From positions 186,001 to 250,000 of the forward strand of contig NZ_SLZF01000002.1 of the NCBI RefSeq assembly GCF_004341515.1: a DNA stretch of 64,000 nt. Reading direction: 5' to 3'. The translations under genes and the position numbers were made by a program. Below the pieces are notes generated by a model. The model was not told where the DNA came from and searched no databases. It saw only the letters and a program-made list of their open reading frames with translations. Of the stretch, positions 61,321-64,000 are shown piece by piece (the stretch's first letter is position 1; each line of letters opens with the position of its first letter). Origin of the DNA: Allobosea sp. BK604. Lineage in GTDB: Bacteria > Pseudomonadota > Alphaproteobacteria > Rhizobiales > Beijerinckiaceae.

Positions 61321-62777
61321 ACGCGCCCGTCATCAACCTCACCGCCAGCAGCTCGATGAGGCACGCCATGAAGATCCTGCGCGCCACGACGGAGGAGATC
61401 GTCGTCTCCGTCACCCGGGAGCTCGGCGGCAGCTGGCCGGCCCTGACCCTGAAGCTCGACGGGCACGACTACGCCACGATCAATCCGAGCGCGCTGATCA
61501 CCGGCGACGCGGCCCTGGCCGAGCTCACCATCCCGCTGCCGCGCCTGCCCGACGGACGCCCGCATTCTGTCGCGGTCGTGGATGCGGCGACGGGCGCGAT
61601 CGCGCCAGGCTCCTTCCTGCGTCCGGTCGCGACGGCCAAGGCCCTTCGGGCGCTCGTCGTCTATCCGGCCGGCGAGGTCTATGACCACGACAAGGTGCGC
61701 TGGTATCGCGCGCCGATGGAGAAGCTGCTCTCCGACTATTTCAATATCGGCGACATGATCGTCTACGACTCGACGCTGAAGCTGCTGAAATACGCGCATC
61801 TCGAGCCGATGAAGATCATGTCCCCGACCGATGCGGACATCGAGCGCTATGCCAGCGAATTCGATTACGTCTTCGTGCGCGGCTCGAACTTCATCCACGA
61901 GAAGATGGAGTGGTACCGCGCCGTCGAGGTGCTCGAGAAGGTCAAGCTGCCGGTCTACGCCATCGGCGTCGGAGCGCAGGCGAGCGAGAACCGGGCGATC
62001 GAGCTCTCGGATGTCTCGAAGCGGTTCTGGAGCATCGTCGGCGACCGCTGTGCCGCCATCGGCGTGCGCGGCACCTTCAGCGCCGAGACCTTGCGCCATA
62101 ACGGCATCAGGAATGTCGAGGTCGTCGGCTGCCCCTCGATCTTCCGCACCCGCAAGCGTGACCTCGCCATCAAGGTCCCGGACCAGCGCGAGATCCGCAA
62201 GGTCGCCTTCAGCCTGAGGCGCGAGGCCGACAAGAGCTATACCGCCGATCCGGCCGCCTATCTGCGCAACCAGAAGGCGGCGCTGCTCAAGGTCGACGGC
62301 CAGAGCGAGATGGTGATGTCCTCGCATGGCGAGCAGGAGGAGAAAGCCTTCTTCCTGCGCGACGCGGCGGCGAAGGAGAAGGCGGTCCATGAATTCGTCA
62401 AGACTGGCTGGTGGAGCGGGTCCGATGATGCCGATATGCGCCGGATCTACGAGAAGCAGCTCTTCAGCTTCTTCGATGTCGAGCGCTACGACGAGTTCGC
62501 CCGCAGCATCGACCTCGCGGTCGGCTATCGTGTCCATGGCGTCTTGCCGGCGGTGGCGCAGGGCGTGCCGGGCGTGCTCGTCGCCTATGACACGCGCAGC
62601 CAGGAGCTGGCCGAGACGTTGAAGATCCCGGTCGTGCCGGAAGCGGCGCTGGCCGAGGGCGGCTGGCGCGGCGTCTACCAGGAGGCGCAGCTCCAGGCGC
62701 TCGCGCGCTCCTATGCGCAATCCTACGACCGGATGCGGGATTTCCTCGACCGGAACGGCGTGCCGCACCGGATGTGA
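61317..62777 (+). CDS. Polysaccharide pyruvyl transferase family protein with N-terminal extension
   Basis: A 486-residue protein. The first 110 residues are a small beta-rich domain not found in the paralogue at 58946. The rest follows it segment by segment: 'AGEVYDHDKVRWYRAPMEKL', 'YFNIGDMIVYDSTLKLL', 'YVFVRGSNFIHEKMEW', 'PVYAIGVGAQAS', 'AIGVRGTFSAETLRHNGIRNVEVVGCPSIFR' and 'LAVGYRVHGVLPAVAQGVPGVLVAYD'. The ATG overlaps the preceding stop. The two paralogues may modify different residues of the repeat unit, or one may have lost activity. Confidence 0.82.
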   Translation: MNAPVINLTASSSMRHAMKILRATTEEIVVSVTRELGGSWPALTLKLDGHDYATINPSALITGDAALAELTIPLPRLPDGRPHSVAVVDAATGAIAPGSFLRPVATAKALRALVVYPAGEVYDHDKVRWYRAPMEKLLSDYFNIGDMIVYDSTLKLLKYAHLEPMKIMSPTDADIERYASEFDYVFVRGSNFIHEKMEWYRAVEVLEKVKLPVYAIGVGAQASENRAIELSDVSKRFWSIVGDRCAAIGVRGTFSAETLRHNGIRNVEVVGCPSIFRTRKRDLAIKVPDQREIRKVAFSLRREADKSYTADPAAYLRNQKAALLKVDGQSEMVMSSHGEQEEKAFFLRDAAAKEKAVHEFVKTGWWSGSDDADMRRIYEKQLFSFFDVERYDEFARSIDLAVGYRVHGVLPAVAQGVPGVLVAYDTRSQELAETLKIPVVPEAALAEGGWRGVYQEAQLQALARSYAQSYDRMRDFLDRNGVPHRM

Positions 62778-62796
62778 ACCCGACAGGATCGCCGCG

Positions 62797-63657
62797 ATGA
62801 AAAAGATCGCCGTCGTCACGATGCAGTATAACGAGGCGTTCTTCCTGCCGCGCTGGATCGACTACTATGCGGGTCTGGTCGGGATCGAGAATCTATATGT
62901 CGTCGACAATGACAGCGACGACAGCGTGCGCGAGGCGCTGAAAGGCGTCAGCGTGGTGCGCTATCCGCGCACGGCGCTCGACGACCAGGAGCGGGCGCGT
63001 TTCATCTCGAAATTCGTCGGCGCGCTGCTCGAGCTCTACGAGACCGTGATCTACACCGATTGCGACGAGTTCATCAGCCATGATCCGCGCCGCTTCGCCA
63101 GCTTCGGCGACTGGCTCGACGCCACCGATTTCGAGTACTCGACCTGCATCGGCTTCAACCTCGTCACCATCCTGGAGGAGGAGAACGCCGTCCTGCTCGA
63201 CGGGCCGGTGCTGGAGCAGCGCCAACATGTCCGCTTCGTCTCGCCGATGTGCAAGACGCTGGTCGTGCGCAAGCCGATCCGCTGGGGCGGCGGCTTCCAC
63301 CATGCCAACCAGCCGCCGCATTTCCACGGCGCCTATCTCTTCCACCTGAAATATGCCGATGTCGCCGAGCGGCTGCGCCGGCAGGCGGTGACGCGCGCAC
63401 TCGACTGGGCCCATCTCGACCAGGGCAACCATCAGCGCACCAACGATCTCGACCTGATGAATGTCTACCGCTCCTTCTCCCAGCTCGGGCGCAAGGACTG
63501 GGAGGACGAGACGGTCGGGCGCTATTGCGCGCGCTTCCTCGGCGGCGTGAAGACGTCGCAGCGCGGCGGCGAGGTCGGCACGATGTATGTCGCGCCGCTC
63601 GACATCGCGGCGAACGAGGCGCTGAGGCTGCCGGAAAGCTTTCGGAGGTTGTTTTGA
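62797..63657 (+). CDS. Glycosyltransferase family 2-like protein (Glyco_tranf_2_4)
   Basis: A 286-residue protein: 'IAVVTMQYNEAFFLPRWIDYYAGLVGIENLYVVDNDSDDS' is the typical start of the PF13704/GT92-like group, and 'TVIYTDCDEFISHDP' carries the DxD metal motif ('DCDE'). 'VRKPIRWGGGFHHANQPPHFHGAYLFHLKYAD' is also typical. It follows the pyruvyltransferase gene after 19 bp in the same operon. Confidence 0.85.
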   Translation: MKKIAVVTMQYNEAFFLPRWIDYYAGLVGIENLYVVDNDSDDSVREALKGVSVVRYPRTALDDQERARFISKFVGALLELYETVIYTDCDEFISHDPRRFASFGDWLDATDFEYSTCIGFNLVTILEEENAVLLDGPVLEQRQHVRFVSPMCKTLVVRKPIRWGGGFHHANQPPHFHGAYLFHLKYADVAERLRRQAVTRALDWAHLDQGNHQRTNDLDLMNVYRSFSQLGRKDWEDETVGRYCARFLGGVKTSQRGGEVGTMYVAPLDIAANEALRLPESFRRLF

Positions 63658-63705
63658 GGGGGCCCGCGGCAAGGATGCCAGTGGCCAGTAGCGGCAGGAG
63701 TCGAC

Positions 63706-64000
63706 GATGAGAATCGAATACGACGCAGGCACGGCGCTTTCGACGATGCGCGGCAATCCGGTGCGGGGCTGGACCTCCGGCAAGCCCGGGCAGATGGCCA
63801 AGGACAGGCTGACCAGCGGCAGCTTCCTCGCCGTCGACCATCGGCCGAAATTCCAGATCGAGCCCTCCTGGCCGATCTTCACCATGGGCTCGTGCTTCGC
63901 ACGCGGCGTCGAGAACGTGCTGATCTCGCGCGGGCTGCCGCTCCTGCTCGACGGGTACGGTGCGCCGGCCGAGCATTTCGAGACCTGGAACGAGGAGACC
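63706..64000 (+). CDS. GSCFA domain protein, cut by the right edge
   Basis: An open frame from an ATG at 63706 runs to the end of the window (98 codons, no stop). GGCAGGAG lies six bases upstream. 'FTMGSCFARGVE' near residue 60 is the GSCFA motif of a family related to SGNH/GDSL esterases (PF08885), where the Ser is the likely nucleophile; such enzymes may act as O-acetyl transferases or esterases on glycans. It is the ninth gene after the RTX gene on the same strand and continues the operon. Confidence 0.8.

Overview
The window is a GC-rich chromosomal segment from an alphaproteobacterium of the Rhizobiales (Hyphomicrobiales). The evidence is a pstSCAB-phoUB operon with a phoR gene, an Fdh1-type two-subunit formate dehydrogenase like that of methylotrophs, a long-form UvrB, many GntR/LysR/AraC/GNAT/MFS genes, and short interspersed palindromic repeats of rhizobial type. 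A Bosea-like organism is my best guess; the genus is inference. I saw no tRNA, rRNA or CRISPR.

Layout. 0-5.5 kb: a GntR/FCD regulator divergent from a coupled NAD-linked formate dehydrogenase pair (NuoE/F-like beta, NuoG/molybdopterin alpha). 5.6-14.4 kb: an MFS exporter, a glutathione transferase, small housekeeping and stress proteins, a GreA/B-like factor, XRE and LysR regulators, and a double-GNAT operon. 14.5-17.2 kb: uvrB. 17.2-18.4 kb: one AT-rich gene that looks acquired, with a winged-helix-like N-terminus and a deoxyribosyltransferase/TIR-like C-terminus; it is a possible defence gene. 18.7-25.1 kb: small envelope proteins, a Tat-exported alpha/beta hydrolase, a stand-alone protein that looks like a fusion of type VI sheath subunits TssB and TssC, a flavoprotein and YnfA.

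25.1-32.8 kb: the phosphate module. phoB, phoU, pstB, pstA, pstC and pstS lie on the minus strand behind a good Pho box. phoR, with no visible membrane segment, is just upstream of pstS, and a polyphosphate kinase 2 gene diverges from it. 32.9-43.7 kb: an MprF-like membrane protein, a lytic transglycosylase, a GNAT protein, an SbmA/YddA-type ABC protein with a degenerate nucleotide-binding site, a nitroreductase, an MFS/AraC divergent pair and a second AraC regulator.

43.8-64 kb, continuing past the right edge: a surface-polysaccharide locus. A glycosyltransferase and a MarR regulator overlap on the minus strand. Diverging from them are a type I secretion ABC transporter, its membrane fusion protein and a small all-repeat RTX calcium-binding protein. 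The RTX gene is joined by stop/start overlaps to a long series of glycosyltransferases, a methyltransferase, a membrane coiled-coil protein, two pyruvyltransferase-like paralogues, a secreted protein and a GSCFA protein. The order GT / MarR / ABC / MFP / RTX / GT matches what I remember of the Sinorhizobium meliloti exp (wg) galactoglucan cluster (expC-expG-expD1-expD2-expE). A 15-bp sequence recurs in the MarR/ABC and RTX control regions, with a partial copy at the MarR start, which suggests one MarR-controlled regulon. The window therefore holds a derived EPS II-like system whose downstream part differs from what I remember of the model cluster.
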